Positions 41,571 through 50,221 of a DNA stretch of 64,000 nt are shown one piece after another. The notes below the pieces were generated by a model that worked only from the letters and a program-made list of their open reading frames with translations, was not told where the DNA came from and made no database searches. Positions within the stretch are counted from its first letter, which is position 1; each line of letters opens with the position of its first letter. The stretch is from Natronohydrobacter sp. (GTDB lineage: Bacteria; Pseudomonadota; Alphaproteobacteria; Rhodobacterales; Rhodobacteraceae), in the NCBI GenBank assembly GCA_020832555.1, contig JAFIEM010000001.1:110337-174336 (forward strand), written 5' to 3'. The translations under genes were made by a program, and so were the position numbers.

Positions 41571-42725
41571 ATGGATGTGAGCTGTCTGACCCCGCAAGAA
41601 CTGTCTGCGCTGATGCGACTGCGGCGTCAGCTGCACACCGACCCGGATCTCTCGGGACATGAAGCAGAGACTGCGGCGCTTCTGCGCGAGTTTCTGCATC
41701 CGACCGCCCCGACGCAAATTGTTGAAGGGTTGGGCGGCGCGGGTCTGGCGCTGGTCTATGACAGCGGCCAGCCCGGTCCGCGGGTGATGTTCCGCGCCGA
41801 GCTGGATGCGTTGCCTATCGCCGAACAGACAGGTCTGCCGCATGCCTCGCGCTGTCCCGGCATGGCCCATCTATGCGGTCATGACGGGCATATGGCCATC
41901 CTTGCCGGGCTGGGTCTGTGGCTGGCGCGCAACCCGCCGCAAGCCGGACAGGTGGTGCTTCTGTTTCAGCCGGCCGAGGAAACGGGCGAAGGCGCGCGCG
42001 CGGTTCTGGCCGATCAGCGTTTTGCCGCGTTGCAGCCAGACTGGGCTTTCGCATTGCATAATATGCCGGGCATGGATTTCGGAACGCTGGCTGTCGCATC
42101 AGGGGTCGCGAGTTGTGCGTCGGTCGGGCTGCGCGTTACGCTTCGTGGGCGCGAGGCGCATGCCGCACAGCCCGAAACAGGGCTTTCACCTGCCCCTGCG
42201 CTTGGGGCGTTGATTGCGGCGCTTTCGCCGTATTCTGTCCCCAACCCGATGGGGCCGGATTTCCGGCTGGCGACACTTTGCCATCTGAACATGGGAACCC
42301 CTGCCTTCGGGATCGCCCCGGCGCAGGCGGAAGCCTGGATCACCCTGCGCGCCTATGATGATGCCGGGCTCGATGCGTTCGAGGCATCAATCCTAGCGCT
42401 GATCGAGAAGTTTGGACATGGATTTTCCCTGCGGATCACCCGACATGACCATTTCCACGCCACGGTGAACTCGCCGCAGGCTGTGGATCATGTGCTTGGC
42501 GCACAACGCGCAGTCGGGGTCGCGTCAGGCAGCTTTTCCATGCCGATGCGCCCGTCAGAGGATTTCGGTGCTTTCAGTCGTGCAAACCGGACGGCCCTGT
42601 TTTTCCTGGGTGCGGGTCTGACGCAGCCCGCATTGCATGATCCTGCCTATGATTTCCCGGATGCGCTGATCGGTCCTGCAGTGGCGCTGTTCGCGCAAAT
42701 ACAGCGGCAGATTCAGACGGTCTGA
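41571..42725 (+). CDS. M20-family amidohydrolase (hippurate hydrolase-like)
   Basis: RRQLHTDPDLSGHEAETAALLREFL...MAHLCGHDGHMAILAGLGLWLARN...VLLFQPAEETGEGARAVL. Confidence 0.87.
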   Translation: MDVSCLTPQELSALMRLRRQLHTDPDLSGHEAETAALLREFLHPTAPTQIVEGLGGAGLALVYDSGQPGPRVMFRAELDALPIAEQTGLPHASRCPGMAHLCGHDGHMAILAGLGLWLARNPPQAGQVVLLFQPAEETGEGARAVLADQRFAALQPDWAFALHNMPGMDFGTLAVASGVASCASVGLRVTLRGREAHAAQPETGLSPAPALGALIAALSPYSVPNPMGPDFRLATLCHLNMGTPAFGIAPAQAEAWITLRAYDDAGLDAFEASILALIEKFGHGFSLRITRHDHFHATVNSPQAVDHVLGAQRAVGVASGSFSMPMRPSEDFGAFSRANRTALFFLGAGLTQPALHDPAYDFPDALIGPAVALFAQIQRQIQTV

Positions 42726-42729
42726 GCAC

Positions 42730-44022
42730 TCACTCCTCACGCAGCGCCCGCGCGAAGAAATATGTGAGAGGTTGTGTCAGATAGCTGATCGGGCGGCGCG
42801 GTTCGGTCTGAAAGAAGACATCCACTGGCATGCCCGGCGCGAGCAGGCCAGCGTCCAGAAGTTTAGCCACCTCGGGGTCAAGCACCAGATCCACCTTGTA
42901 ATGATTGCCCCCTGAGTCCTTGTCAGTGAAGGCATCCGCGGAGATCTGGACAACCTCTGCCAGGATCTGAGGGGTCTTGCGGCCACTATTGCCGGACAGC
43001 ATGATCACCGCCTGCTGTCCGGGCCAGACCTGAGGTCTCGCGGAAGGCGAAAGTCGCGCGACAATGATCAGGGCGCTGTCGCGTGGAACGATGTGAAGCG
43101 CTGGCTCTGCCGGACGCAGGACCGCACGCGGGGTTGTGACCTGTAGCCCGTGGATGACGCCATCAGCGGGGGCATACAAGGTCATCCTGTCGATCTGGGC
43201 GCGCAAGGCGCGCAGGCGTTCGGCCAGTTCCAGTTCCTGCACACTGGTTTCGCGCAGGTCGCGCTCGGCCTCTTCGCGATGTTGGGCGATCAGCGACAGG
43301 ATTTGCTGGGCGGTTTCCGTATCACGCTCGGCAGCCGCAGCGCGTTCGGCCATCAAAGCTCCGAACTCTCCGTCAAGGCGCGCGGCATCGCGCTCCAGCG
43401 CTGACAGACGCGCGGTCTGGGCTATTCCTCGCTGCACAAGTTCGGCTTGCGTGTTGCGTTCGGCTGCGACCAACTGGCGCTGCCGATCAACTGCGTCCAG
43501 TTGGGCGGTCAGACCAGCGATCTGCGCCGCAATCTGGACACGGCGCTGTACAAGCTGGGCTCTGATCCCGTCAAGAGATGCGCGTCTTGCCTGCATCAGG
43601 TTTGTCTGGCCGTCCATCTGTGCCTGCACGTCTTGCAGAACACGGGCCGCTGCTTGCAGGCTGGAAGGAAAGATCAGATCAGCGCCATCGCGTTCGGCGC
43701 GCAAACGCGCCTGCTGCGCCAGAAGCTCATAGTGACGGGTTTCCAAAATGGTCAATTCGGATTGGATATGCGCTGTGTCCAGCACGATCAGAGGTTGACC
43801 TGCGGTTACGGAATCACCCTCTGCGATCAGAATGGCATCGACCACCCCACCATCTGGATGCTGGATGACATGATGGCGCTGCGCGATTTCGAGTTGACCT
43901 TGCGCGGCAATAGCGCCGGAGATTCGCGTGCCAATTGCCCAGCCGCCAAAGCCAAGGGCGAACACACCGATGACAATCACAGCAAAGCACATAGGCGCAC
44001 GGGCGGAGAAAGAGGAGTTCAC
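42730..44022 (-). CDS. type I secretion membrane fusion protein (HlyD family)
   Basis: VNSSFSARAPMCFAVIVIGVFALGFGGWAIGTRISGAIAAQGQLEIAQRHHVIQHPDGGVVDAILIAEGDSVTAGQPLIVLDTAHI...; proposed GTG start overlaps the upstream stop as GTGA. Confidence 0.85.
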   Translation of the reverse strand: MNSSFSARAPMCFAVIVIGVFALGFGGWAIGTRISGAIAAQGQLEIAQRHHVIQHPDGGVVDAILIAEGDSVTAGQPLIVLDTAHIQSELTILETRHYELLAQQARLRAERDGADLIFPSSLQAAARVLQDVQAQMDGQTNLMQARRASLDGIRAQLVQRRVQIAAQIAGLTAQLDAVDRQRQLVAAERNTQAELVQRGIAQTARLSALERDAARLDGEFGALMAERAAAAERDTETAQQILSLIAQHREEAERDLRETSVQELELAERLRALRAQIDRMTLYAPADGVIHGLQVTTPRAVLRPAEPALHIVPRDSALIIVARLSPSARPQVWPGQQAVIMLSGNSGRKTPQILAEVVQISADAFTDKDSGGNHYKVDLVLDPEVAKLLDAGLLAPGMPVDVFFQTEPRRPISYLTQPLTYFFARALREE

Positions 44023-45800
44023 GAACGCCGCTCCGCATGGCGCAACTCCCATGGGAAAGGGGGAGTGACGGGGCGGTTCGGTGTCTGGAGAAAATCGGCG
44101 CTGTTGCGCGTGACCTGGCGCAGAACCTGTGCTGTTGGTCCAAAGGCTGAAACTTGCCCAGCATCGAGTTTCAACAAGAGATCGCATTCTTCAATCGCCG
44201 ACGGTCGGTGTGCCATGATCACCACAGCGGCCCCGCGCGCCTTTGCGTTTCTGATTGCGGTATTGAGGGCGCGAGAACCCGCATCGTCCAGACTGGCATT
44301 TGGTTCGTCCAGTACAATTAGCACAGGGTCACGAAACAAGGCGCGCGCAAGTGCGATGCGCTGCTGTTGCCCGCCGGACAGGCCGCCGCCGTCAACTCCG
44401 ATCCTTGTGTCATATCCCTGCGGTAGTTTCAGGATCATCTCATGTGCGTCCGCCGCCTTTGCGGCGGCGAATACAGCGGTATCCTCGGCGGTGGGTTCGA
44501 ACCGGGCGATATTGTCGCGAATACTGCCTGCGAAGAGCCAGACGCCCTGTTGCAGATACCCGATCGCGCTGCCCAACTGATCGGGCGGATAGTGGTCCAT
44601 TCGCGCAGAACTGAGGCGCAACTCGCCGGTGGTCGGCACCAGAATCCCGGCAAGCACTTGGGCCAATGTAGACTTACCGGCCCCGCTTGGTCCAATCACG
44701 CCGAGCGCCTGGCCGGGGTTGAGCGCGAAACTGATGTCTTGCAGCAGATTGCGCGTCACGCCTTGCGGATCTGTCCGGCGCAGACCAACGGATTTCAGCA
44801 TCAGCGCGCCGTCTGGTGGTGGCAAGCGAATCCGCAGATCATCAGGATCGCGTTTTGGCAGAAGTGTCTGTAGCCGGTCCAGCGCTGCTAGACCCGCTTG
44901 AATCTGCGGCCATCCCGCGATCATCTGATCTAGTGGCGCCAAGGCGCGGCCAAGGAGGATTGTTGCCGCGACCATTGCCCCCGGCGAAAGTTCAGCGCGG
45001 ATCACAAGCAAGGCCCCGGTTGCCAGAAGTGCAGATTGCAGAAACAGGCGAAGCGCCCGTGACGTCGCGCCGAACCCGCCCGTATGATCCTGCGAGGCCA
45101 ATCCGTGCCCGAGTGCCTGTTCTCGCGCGCTGCGCCAGCGTTCGAGCAATGCGCCCTGCATTCCCATAGTCTGTAGCGATGAGCCGTTCTGCGCGATCTG
45201 ACGCGCCAGAAGGTCGCTTTGCAGACTGGACTGCTGACTCGCCGCGACCAGCCGATAGCTTTTGCTATGGCTGGCCAACCCGATCAGCACAATCAGCAGG
45301 GCCGCAGCCAGCGCCGCAAGACCGAGAAACGGGTGCAAAAGGGCGATGATGCAAAGAAACAGTGGCACCCAGGGCGAGTCGAACAGCGCCATGAACAAGG
45401 GTGTGCTGCTGAGATGCTGGAGCATGGCAAGATCTTGCGGTGCGCGCGCAGCAGCCGTTTCGCCCTTCCCGGCTGACGCAGCGTTCAGAGCCGCCTGAAA
45501 CACAGTGCGGTCCAGCCGATGCTGGAGTTGCGCACCAACACGCGCCGCGATGCGTCCTCGTGCATGATCAAGCAAACCCATGACAAGATAGAGAAAGGCG
45601 ACCAGTGCGATAAGCACCAGCAGGGTTTCCTGAGACTGGCTTGCGAGGACACGATCATAGACCTGCAGCATGAAGAGCGGCCCGGTGAGCATCAGCATGT
45701 TCGTGAAAACGCTGATCCCGGCGATTGCCCATAACAAACGGCGCTGCGCCAAGCTGAGCAGGGACAGTTTTCCGGGTCGCGGCGCTTTGTTCGGATGCAC
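44019..45800 (-). CDS. type I secretion ABC transporter ATPase/permease (PrtD-like)
   Basis: TM domain ISVFTNMLMLTGPLFMLQVYDRVLASQSQETLL; NBD LGVIGPSGAGKSTLAQVLAGIL, LSGGQQQRIALARALFRDPVLIVLDEPNASLD. Confidence 0.9.
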   Translation of the reverse strand: MHPNKAPRPGKLSLLSLAQRRLLWAIAGISVFTNMLMLTGPLFMLQVYDRVLASQSQETLLVLIALVAFLYLVMGLLDHARGRIAARVGAQLQHRLDRTVFQAALNAASAGKGETAAARAPQDLAMLQHLSSTPLFMALFDSPWVPLFLCIIALLHPFLGLAALAAALLIVLIGLASHSKSYRLVAASQQSSLQSDLLARQIAQNGSSLQTMGMQGALLERWRSAREQALGHGLASQDHTGGFGATSRALRLFLQSALLATGALLVIRAELSPGAMVAATILLGRALAPLDQMIAGWPQIQAGLAALDRLQTLLPKRDPDDLRIRLPPPDGALMLKSVGLRRTDPQGVTRNLLQDISFALNPGQALGVIGPSGAGKSTLAQVLAGILVPTTGELRLSSARMDHYPPDQLGSAIGYLQQGVWLFAGSIRDNIARFEPTAEDTAVFAAAKAADAHEMILKLPQGYDTRIGVDGGGLSGGQQQRIALARALFRDPVLIVLDEPNASLDDAGSRALNTAIRNAKARGAAVVIMAHRPSAIEECDLLLKLDAGQVSAFGPTAQVLRQVTRNSADFLQTPNRPVTPPFPWELRHAERRS

Positions 45801-45951
45801 GTCTGGTTGTCCCCTTGGAAAGGTGGGGCTTGTGACAGGTCAGGGTTGACCTAAGCTACCGGAGAAGCGTTACGAAAATCTTCTCACCGTGGCGTTGGAC
45901 TGAGTTTCCGGATCCAGAAAAAAACATCATAGCTTGTCAGGGGGCATTCTC

Positions 45952-45963
45952 TATATTAATATA
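45952..45963. promoter_or_regulatory. 12-bp perfect AT palindrome just upstream of tdm
   Basis: TATATTAATATA ending 31 nt before the tdm ATG. Confidence 0.4.
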
Positions 45964-45994
45964 ATATTCCTGTAATGCAATTTTGGAGCGGCAG

Positions 45995-48364
45995 ATGCGA
46001 GAAACCCTTGTTCCTCTGATGCGCCCTGGCCCGCCCCGGCCCAGCGCAATCATAGCGCCGCGCATCTTCTCGCTGCCGCAGGGCGCCGAGCGCCATGTCG
46101 TTGCTGGCGGTGGTGCTATTTTGATTGCGGTTCAGGCCGGTGACGCGCTTTCCATACGCAATGATGAAGGCGGGCAAATCTGCGAAATCGTGGCTGCAAA
46201 TGCCACTGGGCAGGGTGATACGGGGATTCTGGGCGTGCCTGCTTCGGGCAAGGCCACCGGTCTTATGGCCCTGCTTGAACAGGAAGATGCGTCCTTGCGG
46301 CGGATGCGCATGGGGATCGCGGCGCGCCAGATTGATCTTGCGCAGGCCCCGGCGGTGCATCTGTTCAGCGCCACCACACCGGCTGGCATGGAGGAGCAGT
46401 TCCGCGCGATCCGTGAGGGCGTGGTCATCATTGCGGCACCCGGTGGCGCTATGGATTTCGAGCGACAGGATACGACGACGCCGCTGACGGTCACGATCAC
46501 CCGCGCGACGATCAAGCCACATGTGCGGTTTGAATTGCCCGATCCCTTGGCCGACCCCGTGGCGGATATCCGGGTGCATTCCGCCACGGCCGAGGCCTAT
46601 TTTGTCAAGGCGGGCGATTATATCCAGATCCTTGATGTGGATGGGCGGCAATGCACGGATTTCCAGTGCTTTTCCGCGCGCAAGCTGGACAAGGGTTTGC
46701 AGCGCCCGCTGGATGTGACGACGACGCGCACGCTGATGGGCCATGCCTATCCGATGCCGGGGCTGCATGGGAAATACTACGATCAGGACATGGAGCCGCT
46801 GGTCGAGGTGGTGCAGGATACCTGCGGGCGGCATGATGCTTTCGCGATGGCCTGTGCAGCGAAATATTACGACGATATCGGTTATCCGGGCCATGTGAAT
46901 TGCACTGACAATTTCAATGGCGCTTTGGCCTCGTTCGGGGCAGAGCCGCGACCGGGCTGGATGGCGATCAACTTTTTCTTCAACACGGGTCTTGATGAGC
47001 ATGGTGTGATGTATGCTGACGAGCCCTGGTCGCGCCCCGGCGATTATGTGCTGCTGCGCGCCCTGACCGATCTGGTCTGCGTCAGTTCCGCCTGCCCGGA
47101 TGACACCACAGCCGCGAATGGCTGGAACCCAACGGATATTCATGTGCGCACCTATAGCGGGGCCGAGCGTTTCCAGCGCGCCATCGCAATCCGCGCCACC
47201 CCCGATTCGGAGCCAAAGATGACCAAGGAAACCGGCTTTCACGCGAGTTTTGCCAAGCATACCGGCAATTTTGTCGAATATAATGGCTATTGGCTGGCCA
47301 ATTCCTTCGCCAAGACCGGCGCGATTGAGGAATACTGGGCCTGTCGGCAAAAGGCCGTGATCATGGACCTGTCGCCCCTGCGTAAGTTCGAGATTACCGG
47401 GCCGGATTCGGAAGCGCTGTGCCAGTATATCTTCACCCGCGACGTGCGGAAGATGTCCGAAGGCGGCGTGGTCTATACGGCGATGTGCTATCCGCATGGC
47501 GGCATGATCGACGATGGCACGTTGTTCCGGCTGGGGCGCGACAATTTCCGCTGGATTGGCGGGAATGATTATGGCGGCGAATGGATCCGCGAGCAGGCCG
47601 AGAAACTGGGGCTGAAAGTGTTGGTGCGCTCCTCCACCGATCAGTTGCACAATGTCGCGGTGCAGGGGCCGGAAAGCCGTGATCTACTGCGCAAGATCAT
47701 CTGGACGGCGCCGCACCGCCCGACCTTCGATCAGTTGGAGTGGTTCCGCTTCACGCCTGCGCGCCTGCATGGGCCGGAGGGCGTGCCGCTGGTGGTCTCG
47801 CGTACGGGCTATACGGGCGAATTGGGCTACGAGGTGATGTGCCATCCGCGCGATTGCGCCGCAGTATTCGATGCGATCTGGGAAGCGGGCCAGGATCACG
47901 GGCTGAAGCCCTTCGGGCTGGAAGCGCTGGATATGGTGCGGATCGAAGCCGGGCTGATCTTTGCGGGCTATGATTTCAGCGACCAGACCGACCCGTTTGA
48001 AGCGGGGATCGGCTTTACCGTGCCGCTGAAATCCAAGCAGGATGATTTCATCGGGCGTGACGCGCTGATCCGGCGCAAGGAGCATCCGTCGCGCAAGCTG
48101 GTGGGGCTGGATATCGACAGCAATGTGGATGTCGGTCACGGGGATTGTGTGCATGTGGGCCGCGCGCAGGTGGGCGAGGTCACGTCCTCGATGCGCTCTC
48201 CTATCTTGGGTAAGAATATCGCTTTGGCGCGGATAGATTTGGCCCATGCCGAGATCGGAACCGAGGTCGAAATCGGCAAGCTGGATGGGCATCAGAAACG
48301 CCTGCCCGCGAAGATCGTGCCGTTTGCGCATTATGATCCGAAGAAGGAGCGTCCGCGCTCGTAA
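45995..48364 (+). CDS. tdm: trimethylamine-N-oxide demethylase/aldolase Tdm (DUF1989 + GcvT THF-binding domains)
   Basis: N-terminal DUF1989 with three candidate metal-ligand Cys (DGRQCTDFQCF, YPGHVNCTDNF, VSSACPDDT) fused to GcvT-like domain (TGFHASFAKHTGNFVEYNGYW...GPDSEALCQYIFTRDVRKMSEGGVVYTAMC...SRTGYTGELGYEV). ATG 45995 preceded by GGAGCGG. Confidence 0.85.
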   Translation: MRETLVPLMRPGPPRPSAIIAPRIFSLPQGAERHVVAGGGAILIAVQAGDALSIRNDEGGQICEIVAANATGQGDTGILGVPASGKATGLMALLEQEDASLRRMRMGIAARQIDLAQAPAVHLFSATTPAGMEEQFRAIREGVVIIAAPGGAMDFERQDTTTPLTVTITRATIKPHVRFELPDPLADPVADIRVHSATAEAYFVKAGDYIQILDVDGRQCTDFQCFSARKLDKGLQRPLDVTTTRTLMGHAYPMPGLHGKYYDQDMEPLVEVVQDTCGRHDAFAMACAAKYYDDIGYPGHVNCTDNFNGALASFGAEPRPGWMAINFFFNTGLDEHGVMYADEPWSRPGDYVLLRALTDLVCVSSACPDDTTAANGWNPTDIHVRTYSGAERFQRAIAIRATPDSEPKMTKETGFHASFAKHTGNFVEYNGYWLANSFAKTGAIEEYWACRQKAVIMDLSPLRKFEITGPDSEALCQYIFTRDVRKMSEGGVVYTAMCYPHGGMIDDGTLFRLGRDNFRWIGGNDYGGEWIREQAEKLGLKVLVRSSTDQLHNVAVQGPESRDLLRKIIWTAPHRPTFDQLEWFRFTPARLHGPEGVPLVVSRTGYTGELGYEVMCHPRDCAAVFDAIWEAGQDHGLKPFGLEALDMVRIEAGLIFAGYDFSDQTDPFEAGIGFTVPLKSKQDDFIGRDALIRRKEHPSRKLVGLDIDSNVDVGHGDCVHVGRAQVGEVTSSMRSPILGKNIALARIDLAHAEIGTEVEIGKLDGHQKRLPAKIVPFAHYDPKKERPRS

Positions 48365-48373
48365 GGGGGCTTC

Positions 48374-48799
48374 ATGCAGCAGACCATGATCGAACATATG
48401 GGCGGCGAAGGGGCTGTCCGCGACCTGGTCGAGGCGTTTTATGACCTGATGGAAACGCTGCCAGAGGGCGCGCATCTGCGGCTGTTGCATGAGCGCGGGC
48501 AGGGCATGGTCAATGCGCGAGCGGAACAGTTCGATTTCCTCTGCGGGTTCCTTGGCGGGCGGCGCTATTATGCCGAACGCCATGGGCATATGGACCTGCG
48601 CGAGATCCATGCGCATGTGCCGGTACGGGTGGAAGATGCCGAAAACTGGCTTTTGTGCATGGACCGCGCGCTTGTTGATTGCGGGCATGTGGGGCCAGAG
48701 GTGGACCGCCTGCGTGCCTCGCTCCGGCGTGCGGCGCTGCGGCTGGTCAATAATCTGGGGGAATGGGGTGTGCCAAAGGCAAAACCCGCCGGGGGGTGA
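48374..48799 (+). CDS. group II truncated hemoglobin-like protein
   Basis: MIEHMGGEGAVRDLVEAFYDLMETLPEGAHLRLLHERG...RAEQFDFLCGFLGGRRYYAERHGHMDLREIHAHVPVRVEDAENWLLCMDRAL; starts 10 nt after the tdm stop. Confidence 0.8.
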   Translation: MQQTMIEHMGGEGAVRDLVEAFYDLMETLPEGAHLRLLHERGQGMVNARAEQFDFLCGFLGGRRYYAERHGHMDLREIHAHVPVRVEDAENWLLCMDRALVDCGHVGPEVDRLRASLRRAALRLVNNLGEWGVPKAKPAGG

Positions 48800-48811
48800 T
48801 CCGGCGGGTTT
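48782..48811. terminator. bidirectional terminator-like hairpin between globin and gmaS
   Basis: AAACCCGCCGG-GGGGTGAT-CCGGCGGGTTT, perfect 11-bp stem; globin stop codon lies in the loop. Confidence 0.8.
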
Positions 48812-48829
48812 GTCTGTTTCAAGACGTGC

Positions 48830-50149
48830 TCAGATGTCGAGCGTGTTCTCGCGTTCCCAGCGGCTGAAATGCGACACAAACGAATTCCATTCCTGACGCT
48901 TCAGTTTCAGGAAGGCCTGCGAGAATTCGTTGCCCATCATTTCCATCAGTTCGGGATCAGCCTCATAGGCGCGCAGAGCGTCAAGCAGGTTCAGCGGCAG
49001 TTTTGGCGCACCTTCGACCTTGTGGCCTTCGGCATACATGTCGATATCCCAACGCTTGCCCGGATCGGCCTTTGAATGGATGCCGCTCATGCCGGCTGCG
49101 ATGATGACCGCTTGCAGCAGATAGGGGTTGGCCGCACCGTCCGGCAGGCGTAGTTCAAAACGGCCCGGCCCCGGCACCCGCACCATATGGGTGCGGTTGT
49201 TGCCCGTCCAAGTCACCGAATTGGGCGCCCATGTCGCGCCTGAAATTGTGCGGGGCGCGTTAATACGCTTGTAACTGTTCACTGTGGGGTTGGTGATTGC
49301 GGCCAAGGCGCTGGCGTGCTTCATGATGCCGCCAAGGAAATGCGCACCCTGATCTGACAGGCCCAATTCGCGCGTTGGTCCTTCGCCTTTTTCCGCCGCA
49401 AAGGCGTTCTTGCCCGCGTCATCCCAGACCGAGATATGCACATGGCAGCCATTCCCGGTCAGGCCCTGAATGGGCTTGGGCATGAAGGTGGCGCGGAAGC
49501 CATGCGCTTCGGCCACGGATTTGACCATGAACTTGAAGAAGCTGTGCCGGTCAGCGGTCACGAGCGCGTCGTCGAACTCCCAGTTCATCTCGAACTGGCC
49601 ATTCGCGTCCTCATGGTCGTTCTGATACGGCCCCCAGCCCAGATCGAGCATATAGTCGCAGATCTCGCGCACAACATCATAGCGGCGCATGATCGCCTGC
49701 TGGTCGTAGCAGGGCTTGGCGGCGGTATCATAGGGGTCGGAAATCTGCATCCCGTCGGGGGTCAGCAGGAAGAACTCGGCCTCGATCCCGGTCTTGACGT
49801 GCAGACCTTCCTTTGCGGCCTCTGCGATCTGGCGGCGCAGCACATTGCGCGGGGCTTGCGCCACATCCTGCCCTTCCATCACGCAATCAGCGGCGACCCA
49901 GGCGACTTCGGGTTTCCAAGGGATCTGGATGACCGAGGCTGGGTCGGGCACGGCCAGCATGTCCGGGTGCGCAGGCGTCAGGTCCAGCCAGGTGGCGAAA
50001 CCCGCAAAGCCCGCGCCATCTACCTGCATATCGGCGATGGCCTGTGTGGGCACCAGCTTCGCGCGCTGTCCACCGAACAGATCGGTGAAGGAAATCATGA
50101 AATACTTGATGCCGCGTTCTTCTGCGTAGGCTTTCAGATCGAGTGTCAT
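48830..50149 (-). CDS. gmaS: gamma-glutamylmethylamide synthetase (type III glutamine synthetase-like)
   Basis: MTLDLKAYAEERGIKYFMISFTDLFGGQRAKLVPTQAI...GIEAEFFLLTPDG...GNGCHVHISVWD: GS fold; specificity inferred from the adjacent mgsABC-like genes. Confidence 0.8.
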   Translation of the reverse strand: MTLDLKAYAEERGIKYFMISFTDLFGGQRAKLVPTQAIADMQVDGAGFAGFATWLDLTPAHPDMLAVPDPASVIQIPWKPEVAWVAADCVMEGQDVAQAPRNVLRRQIAEAAKEGLHVKTGIEAEFFLLTPDGMQISDPYDTAAKPCYDQQAIMRRYDVVREICDYMLDLGWGPYQNDHEDANGQFEMNWEFDDALVTADRHSFFKFMVKSVAEAHGFRATFMPKPIQGLTGNGCHVHISVWDDAGKNAFAAEKGEGPTRELGLSDQGAHFLGGIMKHASALAAITNPTVNSYKRINAPRTISGATWAPNSVTWTGNNRTHMVRVPGPGRFELRLPDGAANPYLLQAVIIAAGMSGIHSKADPGKRWDIDMYAEGHKVEGAPKLPLNLLDALRAYEADPELMEMMGNEFSQAFLKLKRQEWNSFVSHFSRWERENTLDI

Positions 50150-50221
50150 TTTGTCCCCATTGGTCGCGTGTTCTTGATGTTGAAGCGCGGGCCAGACCCC
50201 TGTCTGACCCGCGCGTTGATT

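Noticed and set aside
45956-47650. 564-aa - strand ORF
   Set aside because: Antisense shadow of tdm; composition rich in H/R/Q/G with no domain.
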